64,000 nucleotides of DNA from an uncultured Faecalibacterium sp. (GCA_937880095.1 CALFLK010000013.1:124001-188000), one strand, 5' to 3'; counted from the stretch's first letter, positions 27,465 through 35,916 are shown. The notes: generated from the letters alone by a model not told the origin. Translations and numbers: made by a program.

Positions 27465-27657
27465 AAAAAAAGACGACCCCGCCCGGTCGTCTGCGGCTAG
27501 ACACAACCTACCCTTCTGGACAGGTGGGTACCCTGCCATCGGTATCACGCTCCCACATCGAACCTCCATGGTGGACCATGGCGGGGTGGTCTGCATTTTC
27601 TCCGATGGACTTTCCGGGTTCCCTTTTAATGATTAGTAGGATCTCCACAAAGCCGCA
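27465..27657 (-). ncRNA. Structured RNA or leader ending in a terminator (class unknown)
   Basis: On the minus strand the gap between DUF1292 and the redoxin-like gene folds as a nested set of helices: TGCGGCT/AGCCGCA (27657-27651 with 27498-27492), GGGAACCC/GGGTACCC (27623-27616 with 27533-27526, one mismatch), CCATCGG/CCGATGG (27608-27602 with 27542-27536), a CCAC/GTGG helix, and an apical CCATGG hairpin (27566-27581). A side hairpin CCTGTCC-AGAA-GGGTAGG (27524-27507) follows, then a rho-independent terminator GACGACC/GGTCGTC plus T7 (27491-27465). It could be a free small RNA or a riboswitch-like leader, since the next gene starts 25 nt after the T tract. I could not match a named class with confidence. 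Confidence 0.6.
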
Positions 27658-27702
27658 ACAAATCGAGCCGGGCAGGGTCGCTTTGGCATTTTTAACGGCG
27701 AA

Positions 27703-28029
27703 TTAAGACTGGATCTCGTACTCGTCGCTCAGGAGCTTTTCAATCTCCTTGCCAACGGTGTACAGCTCCTCGTCGTCCTCGACAACGTCGTAATAATCGC
27801 CTTCTTCGTCGGTACCGACCTTCAGGATCACCAGCTGTTCGTCGCCGGTAATCTTTTCGGGGTCTTCGACATATTCTACAACGCCCACATAGCGTGCATC
27901 GTTGAAGTCCAGCGCAGCAATAATTTCAAACGTGATTTCATTGCCTTCGCCATCGTCCAAAGTCAGCAGCTCGGGGGCATCCATTTCTTCCATTTCTTCA
28001 TCCGGGGTCAGGTTCTTATTTTCTTCCAT
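27703..28029 (-). CDS. DUF1292 (YrzB-like) acidic protein
   Basis: A 108-residue, strongly acidic protein. The DUF1292 core ITLDDxxGNEITFEIIAALDFNDxRYVGVV is seen as LTLDDGEGNEITFEII and YVGVVEYVED. In Bacillus the homologue follows yrrK (ruvX) and alaS; here ruvX is 1.6 kb away. Function unknown. ATG 28029 follows GGGAG. Confidence 0.88.
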   Translation of the reverse strand: MEENKNLTPDEEMEEMDAPELLTLDDGEGNEITFEIIAALDFNDARYVGVVEYVEDPEKITGDEQLVILKVGTDEEGDYYDVVEDDEELYTVGKEIEKLLSDEYEIQS

Positions 28030-28085
28030 GACAAGCTCCCATAATCGCCGTATATGGGCGATCCTTTCCTGAATTTTCTGGCTAT

Positions 28086-28114
28086 AGTGTAGCTTGTTTT
28101 TCTGTTTTCGTCAA
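28086..28114 (-). promoter_or_regulatory. Promoter of DUF1292 gene
   Basis: TTGACG and TACACT with a 17-nt spacer on the minus strand, 57 nt upstream of the ATG; the transcript would run on into the structured RNA. Confidence 0.65.
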
Positions 28115-28167
28115 GGTGTGGCGAGAGAAAATATATCTTTCTCGCTCTCGTATCAATTTTGAAAATG

Positions 28168-28176
28168 TGGTATACT
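28168..28176 (+). promoter_or_regulatory. Possible extended -10 promoter of the cyclophilin gene
   Basis: TGG-TATACT, an extended -10 element, 72 nt before the ATG. No good -35 hexamer is visible. Confidence 0.4.
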
Positions 28177-28248
28177 ATCTTTACCTCACAGCTTTGGCTG
28201 TGAATCATTCGCGATACAATATAAGGATATGATAGGGAGTATCGAATT

Positions 28249-28956
28249 ATGCATCGTAACTGGCGTATTTTTTTCTCGGCTGCGCTGGCAGTTGTGTTTA
28301 CAGGGCTTGTGTTGGTAGGCTGCGGCAGCAGCGTACCCGGCGCTGAAAAAGTCAAACGTCCTGCAGTGGAATCTTCTGAACTGCAGTTCACCACCCCGAC
28401 TGAGGGCGACACTGTCGCTACCATTGAAACCACCATCGGCAAAATCCAGGTGGTTCTCTACACGGATAAAGCGCCTCAGGCTTGTGATAACTTCATTGGT
28501 CTGGCAAAGCAGGGCTTCTATAACGAAACCGGATTTTCCCGTCTGGAGCATGGCTTTGTTGTGGAAGGCGGTATCAACAACGACGGCTTTACTACTACTA
28601 TTTGGAACGGCTCTGGTTTTGCGCCGGAATACACCGACAGCCTACACCACTACTCCGGCGCACTGTGCGCCCCTGTGGATGAAAATGGACAGTGCAATGG
28701 TGCGTTCTATTTCATGCAGACCATGCCGGACAGCGTCGATGACGCTCTCGCTGCCCAGATGAGCGAAACCGGTTACCGTCAGGAAGTAATTGACGCTTAC
28801 AAGGCTGCCGGCGGCGCACCGTATCTAGATTTCACCGACACGGTTTTCGGTCATGTCTATCAGGGCATGGACATTGTGGATACCATCGCGCAGAGTGCTG
28901 AAGCAGAAGAACCTGTGCAGATTCTCAGTGTAACGGTTTCCACTTACAGCAAGTAA
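28249..28956 (+). CDS. Cyclophilin-type peptidyl-prolyl isomerase lipoprotein
   Basis: A 235-residue extracytoplasmic foldase. The N-terminal signal ends in a lipobox LVGC (cysteine about residue 25), so it is probably membrane-anchored. The cyclophilin domain (about 55-230) shows TIGKIQVVLYTDKAPQACDNFIGLA, the catalytic arginine in FSRLEHGFVVEGG, NGAFYFMQ and VFGHVYQGMDIVD. An insertion is present between the FYFMQ and VFGHV blocks. SD GGGAG. Monocistronic, ending in a strong terminator. Confidence 0.93.
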   Translation: MHRNWRIFFSAALAVVFTGLVLVGCGSSVPGAEKVKRPAVESSELQFTTPTEGDTVATIETTIGKIQVVLYTDKAPQACDNFIGLAKQGFYNETGFSRLEHGFVVEGGINNDGFTTTIWNGSGFAPEYTDSLHHYSGALCAPVDENGQCNGAFYFMQTMPDSVDDALAAQMSETGYRQEVIDAYKAAGGAPYLDFTDTVFGHVYQGMDIVDTIAQSAEAEEPVQILSVTVSTYSK

Positions 28957-28986
28957 TTTCTGTTTTTTTCAAAAAGTGCAATATTC

Positions 28987-29032
28987 CCCCGTGCTGCTGC
29001 GTATCTAGTATATACGGACAGCACGGGGTTTC
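28987..29032 (+). terminator. Terminator after the cyclophilin gene
   Basis: CCCCGTGCTG/CAGCACGGGG (10 bp) with an inner CGTAT-TATACG pairing, then TTTCTTG. Confidence 0.82.
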
Positions 29033-29056
29033 TTGTATCAAAAAGGAGTGTTTTCC

Positions 29057-29527
29057 ATGCAAATGTTATTTAAGCAGCGTTTTTTCAGCTGGTTCGACAG
29101 TTACGATATTTACGATGAGCAAGGCACCACTTTATTTACCGTGGAAGGTCAGCTTTCCTGGGGGCATTGTCTGCACATTCTGGATGCGTCCGGCACACAT
29201 ATTGCCACCATCAAAGAGCAAGTATTCACCTTTTTACCCCAGTTTGACTTGTATATCGGAGAAACGAAAATCGGCACCATCACAAAAGAATTTTCTATGT
29301 TTAAGCCCCGCTTCCATATTGACTGCAACGGCTGGTCCATTACCGGCGACTGGCTGGAGTGGGACTATACCATTCTGGATGCATACAGCGCACCGATTGC
29401 CAGCATTTCCAAGCAGCTCTATAATTTTTCTGACACCTATAGCATTAACGTCCCCAATCCGAATGACGCTTTGGAAGCATTGATGGTTGTACTTGCTATT
29501 GATGCAGAAAAGTGCAGCCGCAGTTAA
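29057..29527 (+). CDS. LURP-one-related (LOR, YxjI-like) protein
   Basis: A 156-residue protein with the tubby-like LOR beta-barrel pattern: MLFKQRFFSWFDSYDIYDEQG, TLFTVEGQLSWG, HIATIKEQVF, IGTITKEFSMFKPRF and DYTILDAYSAPIASISK. Only the C-terminal helix (ALEALMVVLAIDAEK) is hydrophobic, fitting the fold. Function is unknown in bacteria. ATG 29057 follows AAGGAG at normal spacing; the frame opens at 29033. Confidence 0.85.
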   Translation: MQMLFKQRFFSWFDSYDIYDEQGTTLFTVEGQLSWGHCLHILDASGTHIATIKEQVFTFLPQFDLYIGETKIGTITKEFSMFKPRFHIDCNGWSITGDWLEWDYTILDAYSAPIASISKQLYNFSDTYSINVPNPNDALEALMVVLAIDAEKCSRS

Positions 29528-29550
29528 ATCAGCTTTTCTTTGCACAACAT

Positions 29551-29594
29551 AATTAAAAGCACCGAGCTGTCATCGCAGCTCGGTGCTTTTAATT
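29551..29594. terminator. Bidirectional terminator between LOR gene and ruvX
   Basis: A perfect 19-bp stem, AATTAAAAGCACCGAGCTG (29551-29569) with its complement (29576-29594), loop TCATCG, with A/T runs on both sides. Confidence 0.92.
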
Positions 29595-29599
29595 ACAGA

Positions 29600-30031
29600 T
29601 TACATTTCGCCGGGATGGTGCTTGCGCCAAGACATATAATTTTCCAGAATAACACCAGCGGAAACCGAGTCCAGCACAGCCTTGCGCTTCTTGCCAAAGG
29701 TGCCGTTTTCGCTCAAAATACCGGCTGCGGTAATGGTGGTCTGACGTTCATCCCACATACGGACCGGCAATCCGGATTTCTCCTCAATCATACCGCCCAG
29801 TTTGCGGCTTTTCTGTGCGCGTGCGCCTTCGGTGCCGTCCATGTTTCGGGGCAGACCCAAAACGATCATCTGAGCACCTCGTTCCTGCGCTACTGCAACT
29901 ACGCGGTCTGCAACCTTACCCATGCTGCGTTCTTCGATCTGCGGGGTAATCGGGGTAGCCAGCAGCTCACTCATATCGCTGATTGCCAAACCGGTACGGC
30001 TGTCGCCGTAATCCACTGCCAAAATCTTCAT
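29600..30031 (-). CDS. ruvX: Holliday junction resolvase-like protein YqgF/RuvX
   Basis: A 143-residue RNase H-fold protein needed for 16S rRNA 5' maturation and proposed as a resolvase. Motifs: ILAVDYGDSRTGLAISD at the N terminus, VLGLPRNMDGTEG and the C-terminal WDERQTTITA with D/E catalytic positions. ATG 30031 follows AGGAGG; a frame extension upstream to 30091 has no conserved residues. Confidence 0.95.
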   Translation of the reverse strand: MKILAVDYGDSRTGLAISDMSELLATPITPQIEERSMGKVADRVVAVAQERGAQMIVLGLPRNMDGTEGARAQKSRKLGGMIEEKSGLPVRMWDERQTTITAAGILSENGTFGKKRKAVLDSVSAGVILENYMSWRKHHPGEM

Positions 30032-30116
30032 TCTATGCCTCCTGTCAGCCCTATGGCTGTTATGTTTCTTTTTATACAGAATAACAGGCACAACCTGTAT
30101 CTGGCAAGTCTTTTCA

Positions 30117-30157
30117 CAAAAAAGCCGACAGGCTGGGGATCCCCGCGCCTGTCGGCT
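30117..30157 (-). terminator. Terminator after the carboxylesterase gene
   Basis: AGCCGACAGGC/GCCTGTCGGCT (11 bp), inner GGGGATCCCC, then T7 on the minus strand, 11 nt past the esterase stop. Confidence 0.88.
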
Positions 30158-30167
30158 CTTGGTTTCT

Positions 30168-31544
30168 TTATTCGCCTACCGGCTTGGTGGTAAAGGTGGT
30201 GTATGCCAGCTTTGCCTTGGAAACGCCGCCCATGTGGGTTTCCTTTTCGCCCAGACGGATCACCTTCTTGGACTTAGTGGTGATGGGGTCCCACTGGGGC
30301 AGACCTGCACCGTTGGGATTGCCCGTCTTTGCAAAGTTCGTCAGATAGGTAGCCATCTGGTCGCTCAGCTCACGGTCCTTGTCGGTGAAGGGACGCCAGC
30401 AGCGATCCAGCGTGCCAAACCAGTACCACAGGTCGCTGGAATGCCAAGCACCCTTATCGTCGCCGGGCAGCTGACGGTCAAAGAACCAGCAGTAGCTGGG
30501 CTGCTTGCCCTGCTTTGCCTGCATGGTGCACCAATCACGCGCCATACCGAATATGAACAGAGGCATCATATCCTCGCTGGTTGCACCCATCATGTAAGGG
30601 ATGTTCTTCTGCTTGCCAGCTTCGGCAACAGACATATTATCGGTTGCAAAGAACACGCCGTCCATGCAGGGACCAGCTACCATTGCTGCGCCCTTAACGC
30701 TGCCCTTAGCAGCATCCATCGCTGCAAACAGCTTTGCAGGCTCCAGCGCACGGAAAGCAGCCAAATCTGCACAGCCTGCCTCCTGCATTACCTTCTGCCA
30801 GAACTCGTAGCGGCTTTCCGGCGTTGCGGAATTGTTCATCATCTTGCTGACACCGCCACCGCTGCTCATCACTGCCTTGTGGAACAGACCATCCGTCAAG
30901 GGGCTCAGGCACAGAGCCTGTACGCTCATTGCGCCTGCACTCTGACCCATAACGGTCACGTTGTTTGCGTCGCCGCCAAATGCAGCGATGTTCGCCTGCA
31001 CCCACTGCAGTGCAGTCATCTGGTCATACAGACCATAGTTGCCGGTGTGACCTGCTTCTTCTGCCAGCTCAGGCAGGCAAGCAAAGCCCATAACGCCCAG
31101 GCGGTAGTTGATGGTAACTGCTACAACACCCTTGCTTGCCCATACGGGACCATCAAAGTGCTTTTCGTGTCCGCAGCCGCCCGTGAAGCCGCCGCCATGG
31201 ATGTACACGATAACCGGCAGCTTGCTGTCGGGGGTTGCATTTTCCGGAGTGAATACGTTCAGGAACAGGCAGTCCTCGCTGTAGGTGTAGGTTTCGCCCT
31301 TGCGGAACTCGTTATAGTAGAAGATTTTGCCCAGGTTTTCTTCTTCGTTGTAGAAAGCGCGGGGCTGATAGCTGCAGTTTCCGTACTGGGTAGCGTCATA
31401 CACGCCGTCCCATGCCGTAACGAGCTTGGGATATTCCCAACGGCCAGCCGTTGCAAAGCGGATGCCCTTGTATGCACGCACACCAGGCCACTGGCAGTCC
31501 GTACCCTGAATCTGTCCACAAGGAGTATTGATAATCTCAGACAT
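30168..31544 (-). CDS. Type-B carboxylesterase
   Basis: An alpha/beta hydrolase of the carboxylesterase/cholinesterase family, 458 residues, no signal peptide. Seen: oxyanion-hole IVYIHGGGF, nucleophile serine in VMGQSAGAMS (GxSxG), and EDCLFLNVF typical of the family. The acidic member may be in the GATSEDMM segment and the histidine in WHSSDLWYW. Substrate is unknown; because it lies downstream of a sugar symporter on the same strand, cleavage of esters on plant or host glycans or glycosides is a fair inference. Strong codon bias implies high expression. Confidence 0.92.
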   Translation of the reverse strand: MSEIINTPCGQIQGTDCQWPGVRAYKGIRFATAGRWEYPKLVTAWDGVYDATQYGNCSYQPRAFYNEEENLGKIFYYNEFRKGETYTYSEDCLFLNVFTPENATPDSKLPVIVYIHGGGFTGGCGHEKHFDGPVWASKGVVAVTINYRLGVMGFACLPELAEEAGHTGNYGLYDQMTALQWVQANIAAFGGDANNVTVMGQSAGAMSVQALCLSPLTDGLFHKAVMSSGGGVSKMMNNSATPESRYEFWQKVMQEAGCADLAAFRALEPAKLFAAMDAAKGSVKGAAMVAGPCMDGVFFATDNMSVAEAGKQKNIPYMMGATSEDMMPLFIFGMARDWCTMQAKQGKQPSYCWFFDRQLPGDDKGAWHSSDLWYWFGTLDRCWRPFTDKDRELSDQMATYLTNFAKTGNPNGAGLPQWDPITTKSKKVIRLGEKETHMGGVSKAKLAYTTFTTKPVGE

Positions 31545-31592
31545 AATTTACCTCGTATTCTTCACGCTATATTGGTTCAAATTCTAATCAAT

Positions 31593-31637
31593 AGAAAAGC
31601 GGCGCACGGACGGCCACTGGCCGCGCCGTGCGCCGCT
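31593..31637 (-). terminator. GC-rich hairpin between transporter and esterase
   Basis: AGCGGCGCACGG/CCGTGCGCCGCT (12 bp) with inner GGCCAcTGGCC pairing, then CTTTTCTATT on the minus strand. The transporter lies upstream and the esterase downstream, so this may terminate part of the transcripts or protect the transporter mRNA 3' end, giving unequal expression. Confidence 0.6.
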
Positions 31638-31676
31638 GATATGGTTTGACTTTATGCTGTCAAAGGAACTGTCAGA

Positions 31677-33080
31677 TTACTGAGCAGCCTTTGCCTCGCC
31701 CTTAGCAGCCTTGAAAGCAGCCATCTTTGCACGCACTTCGGGAGTGATGTTCCAGACGAACTTGAATGCAGCCCAAGAACCCAGAACGAAGATGCCGGGC
31801 AGCAGGACACACAGAGCCTTGATGCCCATGATGGTGCCAGCAGACTGAGCCAGGCCAGCCTCTGCCAGAGCTGCATCGTAGCCGATCCAGCCCAGCATCA
31901 GAACACCAGCAGAGTTGCCGATGGTCTGGCCGATACGACGGGTCAGGTTGAAAGCACCGTACATGGAGCCTTCAGTACGCTTGCCGGTAACATACTCGTT
32001 GTAGTCGATGGTCTCGCCAACCAGACCCCACTGCATGTGCATGGAAATACTTGCGAATGCCATGCCCAGAGAGCTCCAGATAACGTGGACCAGCGGGTTG
32101 ACAGTGGTGGTAGCATGTGCAACGAACAGACCAATGTACATTGCACTGCCGATCAGCAGGCCGTAACGGATCAGGTTCTCCAGGCCCAGCTTCTTAGCCA
32201 GCTTAGGAGCAACCAGCAGGGTGATGATGTTCAGGGGCATTGCAATGAAGGAAGACAGAGGCATCAGACCAACGTCGCCCAGAACGTCAACGAACATGTA
32301 GGTGCCCAGGGTAGAACCAACATACTGCATGGTGCAGATGCAGATACCGTGCAGGCACAGTGCAACGAAGGGACGGTTTACACGGAAAACGTTCAGAATA
32401 TCGGTGAACTTGATGTTTTCGCTAGCTTCCTGCGTTGCGGAAACGTTACGCTCTTCGGTCATGAAGTAGTGCAGCAGGCACAGAACAAAACCAATAGCAG
32501 CACAAACAGCAGAACCAACGGTGTAAGCCATGGGGTTTTCTTCGCCCATAAACTTCAGGAACATGGGGAAGATCATGAAGGGGAAGATGTTACCGATCAG
32601 AGAGCCAAAGCCACGAGCAGAGGACAGAGCTGCACGCTCTTCGTCGGTGTTAGCCATAGCGCTCAGCATGGAGCCCATGGGGATGTTGAACATGGTGTAG
32701 CAGCCTTCGTACAGGATCTTGCACAGGAACAGTACGATCAGCATGGAGGTGCCTTCAAAGAAAGTAGGCAGAGTCCAGAATGCTACGGAAGTGATTGCCA
32801 GCAGCGGGGTAGCGCGCAGCAGCCAGGGACGGAACTTGCCCTTAGGATTGGGGTGCTTTGCGTACCACTTGTCCATCAGAGTGCCCATCATGGGGTCATT
32901 GATAGCGTCCCAGATGTTCCAGATCAGCAGCATGGTTGCCAGCAGAACCGGATTGATCTTCAGGATGTTCATGTAGTATCGGGTAACGAATGCGCCCATC
33001 AGAGCAAAGGTCATACAACCGCCCATGTCGCCAAACGCGTAACCGATCTTATGCTTCATCGTCAGTTTCGAGTTTGCCAT
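31677..33080 (-). CDS. GPH-family (MelB-like) sugar:cation symporter
   Basis: A 467-residue major-facilitator-type transporter with about 12 membrane helices. The N-terminal KIGYAFGDMGGCMTFALMG and WDAINDPMMGTLMDKW are signatures of the glycoside-pentoside-hexuronide family; the aspartates in this segment correspond to the MelB cation site. ATG 33080 follows AAAGGAG; an upstream extension is not conserved. Substrate unknown. The transporter heads a transcript with the esterase and faces a divergent AraC regulator, suggesting an inducible uptake locus. Codon use is strongly optimised. Confidence 0.92.
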   Translation of the reverse strand: MANSKLTMKHKIGYAFGDMGGCMTFALMGAFVTRYYMNILKINPVLLATMLLIWNIWDAINDPMMGTLMDKWYAKHPNPKGKFRPWLLRATPLLAITSVAFWTLPTFFEGTSMLIVLFLCKILYEGCYTMFNIPMGSMLSAMANTDEERAALSSARGFGSLIGNIFPFMIFPMFLKFMGEENPMAYTVGSAVCAAIGFVLCLLHYFMTEERNVSATQEASENIKFTDILNVFRVNRPFVALCLHGICICTMQYVGSTLGTYMFVDVLGDVGLMPLSSFIAMPLNIITLLVAPKLAKKLGLENLIRYGLLIGSAMYIGLFVAHATTTVNPLVHVIWSSLGMAFASISMHMQWGLVGETIDYNEYVTGKRTEGSMYGAFNLTRRIGQTIGNSAGVLMLGWIGYDAALAEAGLAQSAGTIMGIKALCVLLPGIFVLGSWAAFKFVWNITPEVRAKMAAFKAAKGEAKAAQ

Positions 33081-33165
33081 AAGAATTCTCCTTTGTGTAT
33101 CTCTTGCGTTTCCTAGTTTTCTTGAGTGTGCCCTCAAGATTTGTTGCTTTTATAATAGCAAATCA

Positions 33166-33211
33166 AATTCGCAAAAAGAATTGCAAAAACAGCTAAAAGT
33201 ATTGCAATTCT
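33166..33211. promoter_or_regulatory. Operator repeats between the symporter and AraC genes
   Basis: A perfect 10-bp inverted repeat AGAATTGCAA (33177-33186) and TTGCAATTCT (33202-33211) with arms 25 bp centre to centre, preceded by a third half-site AATTCGCAAAAA (33167-33178). A TTGCAA-17-TATTTT promoter for the AraC gene uses the right arm as its -35. Likely AraC binding sites that also activate the symporter promoter, whose own -10 (TATAAA or TATTAT near 33150) lacks a good -35. Confidence 0.6.
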
Positions 33212-33265
33212 GACATTTTTGTGGTATTTTCACATAAAATATTTAAGGATGGTAGATTTTGTATT

Positions 33266-34300
33266 ATGGAAATAGCCGAAACTATGCAAAAAATTCAGGA
33301 GCTTTGTCCTGATTTGTTAACCAGCGGCGCATCAAAAGAAGAGATTCTACGTCGTTTTCTGAGAGAAATGCAGCTGAAGGGAAATTTCTATCAAGAAATT
33401 GAAATGTCTTCTCGTTTTGTGGATAGTCACCAAGATATCAGCAGTCCGACCGATATTATTGACATCCACAGCCATGCTTTTTATGAAGTTATGTATTGCC
33501 GCGAAGGCGATTTGCAATATTTGCTGGGCAGCACCCGCTATCAGCTGCGCCGCGGGGATATCATTTTTGTTCCGCCCGAAACCTCACACAGCCCGCTGTG
33601 TATGGAAGAACTGAAGCACCCGTACCACCGCTATGTGCTTTGGCTCAGCACTGAGTTTATGGAGCGAGCACTTGCAAACAATCCGGATGCATTACCGGAC
33701 TGTGGCAAACCGTTTCTGCTGCGCACCGCAGGAACGCGCTGGGAGTTTTTACAGCAGCTGTTTCAGCGCGCTTGCGTCGAAAGTGAAATGCGCGCTACCG
33801 GCTGGGAGCTGAATCTGGGTTGTCTTGCATTGCAAATCTTGGTCATGCTGCAGCGTGCCATCAACGATCACTTCCCCGCTCCTGCCGAAACGCCGGAACT
33901 GCCGGATCGTCTGCTGGCATATATTCAGGACCATCTATCAGAAAAAATCACACTGGAACGCACTGCACGAGATTTCTTAGTAAGCGAAAGTACAATCCGT
34001 CAGGTATTTCAAAAGCGTCTGGGCATCAGTTTCTATCGGTGTGTAACACAGTGCCGGCTCATTCGTGCAAAAAGCCTGATTCAGCAGGGCTTTTCCATGG
34101 ATCAGGTCAGTTTGATGGTCGGTTTCTCCGACTATTCCGCTTTTTACCGCGCATTCAAGCAGAATTTTGGTATTCCGCCTACAGAGTATCGCCGATTGAT
34201 TTCTGCTCACCGACATTTTCCTTTGCCTACTGCTGCAAGTCATCCTTCGCAGCTTACTATGCAAAAGCCCGATCCTGAAAGTAAGCATTTTCTTCCATAA
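33266..34300 (+). CDS. AraC-family regulator with cupin sensor domain
   Basis: A 344-residue activator. The N-terminal half has a cupin-like sensor (HSHAFYEVMYCREGDLQYLLG, LRRGDIIFVPPETSHSP), and the C-terminal double helix-turn-helix spans about 225-325 (ITLERTARDFLVSESTIRQVFQK, then GFSDYSAFYRAFKQNFGIPPTEYR, the HTH_18 signature). ATG 33266 (MEIAETM) is chosen since homology does not extend further upstream. Divergent from the GPH symporter and esterase, which it probably induces on binding a sugar. Confidence 0.92.
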   Translation: MEIAETMQKIQELCPDLLTSGASKEEILRRFLREMQLKGNFYQEIEMSSRFVDSHQDISSPTDIIDIHSHAFYEVMYCREGDLQYLLGSTRYQLRRGDIIFVPPETSHSPLCMEELKHPYHRYVLWLSTEFMERALANNPDALPDCGKPFLLRTAGTRWEFLQQLFQRACVESEMRATGWELNLGCLALQILVMLQRAINDHFPAPAETPELPDRLLAYIQDHLSEKITLERTARDFLVSESTIRQVFQKRLGISFYRCVTQCRLIRAKSLIQQGFSMDQVSLMVGFSDYSAFYRAFKQNFGIPPTEYRRLISAHRHFPLPTAASHPSQLTMQKPDPESKHFLP

Positions 34301-34334
34301 GCCATTGATTTTTTCACAGAATATGCTTATATAA

Positions 34335-34375
34335 AAATAGAAAACAGCCTGCCTATGCCGGGTTCTTTTCTATTT
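34335..34375 (+). terminator. AT-rich hairpin after the AraC gene
   Basis: AAATAGAAAA/TTTTCTATTT (10 bp) with a GC-containing interior, 35 nt past the stop. A weak terminator candidate. Confidence 0.4.
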
Positions 34376-34441
34376 CGGTACGCATCGAAAAGCGAACCGT
34401 AACCGCTCGCAGTAACTTTTCTATACAGAAAGCGTGAGTTT

Positions 34442-34699
34442 ATGAAACGAAATAAGAAGCAGCTTATCATCTTTCACTATGTTATTTCTGCAATCGCGGT
34501 AATTCTGTGGCTCGTGCAAATGCTGTCCCCAGACACATCTCTTGCCTTTGATTTTATCTTCTTAGGCTACCTGATATGCTGCACCATCTATCGCGCATAC
34601 GAGCGGGAACAACCTGATGCCATTGTCGTATCAAAGGCGGAGAAGATCGTTGTCATTCTTATGATGGTATTACTGCTTGGCAAATTGATTTTCTTTTAA
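34442..34699 (+). CDS. Small predicted membrane protein, unknown
   Basis: 85 residues with three likely membrane helices: LIIFHYVISAIAVILWLVQML, LAFDFIFLGYLICCTIY and IVVILMMVLLLGKLIFF. The N terminus MKRNKKQ is basic. I recognise no family. The SD is weak (GTGAG). It is bounded downstream by a strong shared terminator, which supports its being a real gene. Confidence 0.6.
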   Translation: MKRNKKQLIIFHYVISAIAVILWLVQMLSPDTSLAFDFIFLGYLICCTIYRAYEREQPDAIVVSKAEKIVVILMMVLLLGKLIFF

Positions 34700-34737
34700 T
34701 TGGTATCTTCCCCTTAGCGAACCTATATGAAATGAAT

Positions 34738-34770
34738 AAAAAGAGCTTGACTGCGGTCAAGCTCTTTTTT
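34738..34770. terminator. Bidirectional terminator
   Basis: A 14-bp stem AAAAAGAGCTTGAC/GTCAAGCTCTTTTT with loop TGCG, between the small membrane gene (+) and the CDF gene (-). Confidence 0.9.
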
Positions 34771-34807
34771 CTTTTCCTTCAAATAAAACTACATCGTACT
34801 GTATCCA

Positions 34808-35695
34808 TTATGGTTCCAGCACCAGTTCACAAGTGCAGTCTTCAAATACACGACCGACTTCCTGATTGATTTCCTCTGTCATGCGCTTCAGCTCTTTTAT
34901 AGACAGGGATTCGCCCGGAATCTTAAAATAAATTCCAACCCACATATGTCTGCCGGTGCGGGTAATATCAAAGAATACTGGTTCAAAACTGCTCTCATTC
35001 AGAATACGATTGCTGATTTCCTTGATTTGGTTCACTGTTTCGGCATCCGGAGAGAACAAAAACAAACTCTTCATAGTGCGCCAAAGCATCTGTACCATCT
35101 CCGGCATCATCAGCAGCATAACGATAACCGCCACGATCTGGTCAAAGTATGGCGAAAGAAAGCGCAGCGGTGTTTTATCCAAAAAAGCTGAACCGAAGAA
35201 TGCCGCAGACAAACCCACACTATAAGCAATATCGGTTTTCCAGCCCAATAGCTCTGCATCTATTGTAGGAGAAGTGATTGCATTGTTCATTTTTTTCATA
35301 ATGAAATAAATGACTACGCTGACCAATCCCAGCACCAACTGAAAAGCGGAAATCCCCATTTCATCCACGCGATTACCGCCATCCAGCGCCGACTGAACGA
35401 CCTGTGCCGAAACACCAAGCGTTACAGACAGCATCATTACACTTTTGATAATGAGGAAGATGGATTCAATTTGAAAATAACCATACGGATGTTTTTCCGA
35501 TACCGGCTGATAAAACAGCGGTGTCAAAAACAAAATCAGCGCAATAAAAATCAATTCGGTCGCATCATATACTGCGTCCATCAGCACCGATTGGGAATGG
35601 CTGCCGATGGCATATGCCAACTCCACAATCGCGAATACCAAGCCTGCCACAAACGACAGTTTCAAAATGGCTTTTTCTCTTTTTTCCTTTACCAT
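34808..35695 (-). CDS. Cation diffusion facilitator family transporter
   Basis: A 295-residue CDF-type divalent metal exporter: six membrane helices (about 12-195) and a C-terminal cytoplasmic domain (about 205-295). The helix-2 metal site appears as DAVYDATE and helix 5 as DAELLGWKTDIAYS, with HPYGYFQIES in between as in family members. Metal preference cannot be read. SD GGGGAG is slightly far (11 nt). Monocistronic. Confidence 0.88.
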   Translation of the reverse strand: MVKEKREKAILKLSFVAGLVFAIVELAYAIGSHSQSVLMDAVYDATELIFIALILFLTPLFYQPVSEKHPYGYFQIESIFLIIKSVMMLSVTLGVSAQVVQSALDGGNRVDEMGISAFQLVLGLVSVVIYFIMKKMNNAITSPTIDAELLGWKTDIAYSVGLSAAFFGSAFLDKTPLRFLSPYFDQIVAVIVMLLMMPEMVQMLWRTMKSLFLFSPDAETVNQIKEISNRILNESSFEPVFFDITRTGRHMWVGIYFKIPGESLSIKELKRMTEEINQEVGRVFEDCTCELVLEP

Positions 35696-35916
35696 ATAAA
35701 TTTTGTCTCCCCAATAGCTCTTGCAGCGGTTTTGGATTGCTTGCTGCAGCTGCCGCTTATCTGACTCTATCTATTTATCTTTATTCTAAGATACCATGCC
35801 ATTATGCAATGTACAAGAGAAAACGTCCAATAATCTATGACTTTTCACAGATTACACGCGCTTCTGCCTGTGCTGAATCCAGTATCTGCGCTCCGGAATC
35901 TTGTTTCTATGACAGT

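Noticed and set aside
27465..27657. Cobalamin riboswitch, SRP RNA, RNase P, tmRNA, T-box or 6S RNA
   Set aside because: Short segments recall a cobalamin aptamer and the AGAA loop recalls SRP helix 8, but the obligatory motifs (for example GGAAGGAAGCAGC for SRP, GGTACC-CG for T-box) are missing and the best pairing is different.
31593..31637. Attachment site or transposon end
   Set aside because: The long palindrome is a simple hairpin between two genes of one locus and has the T-rich tail of a terminator; no matching copy elsewhere.
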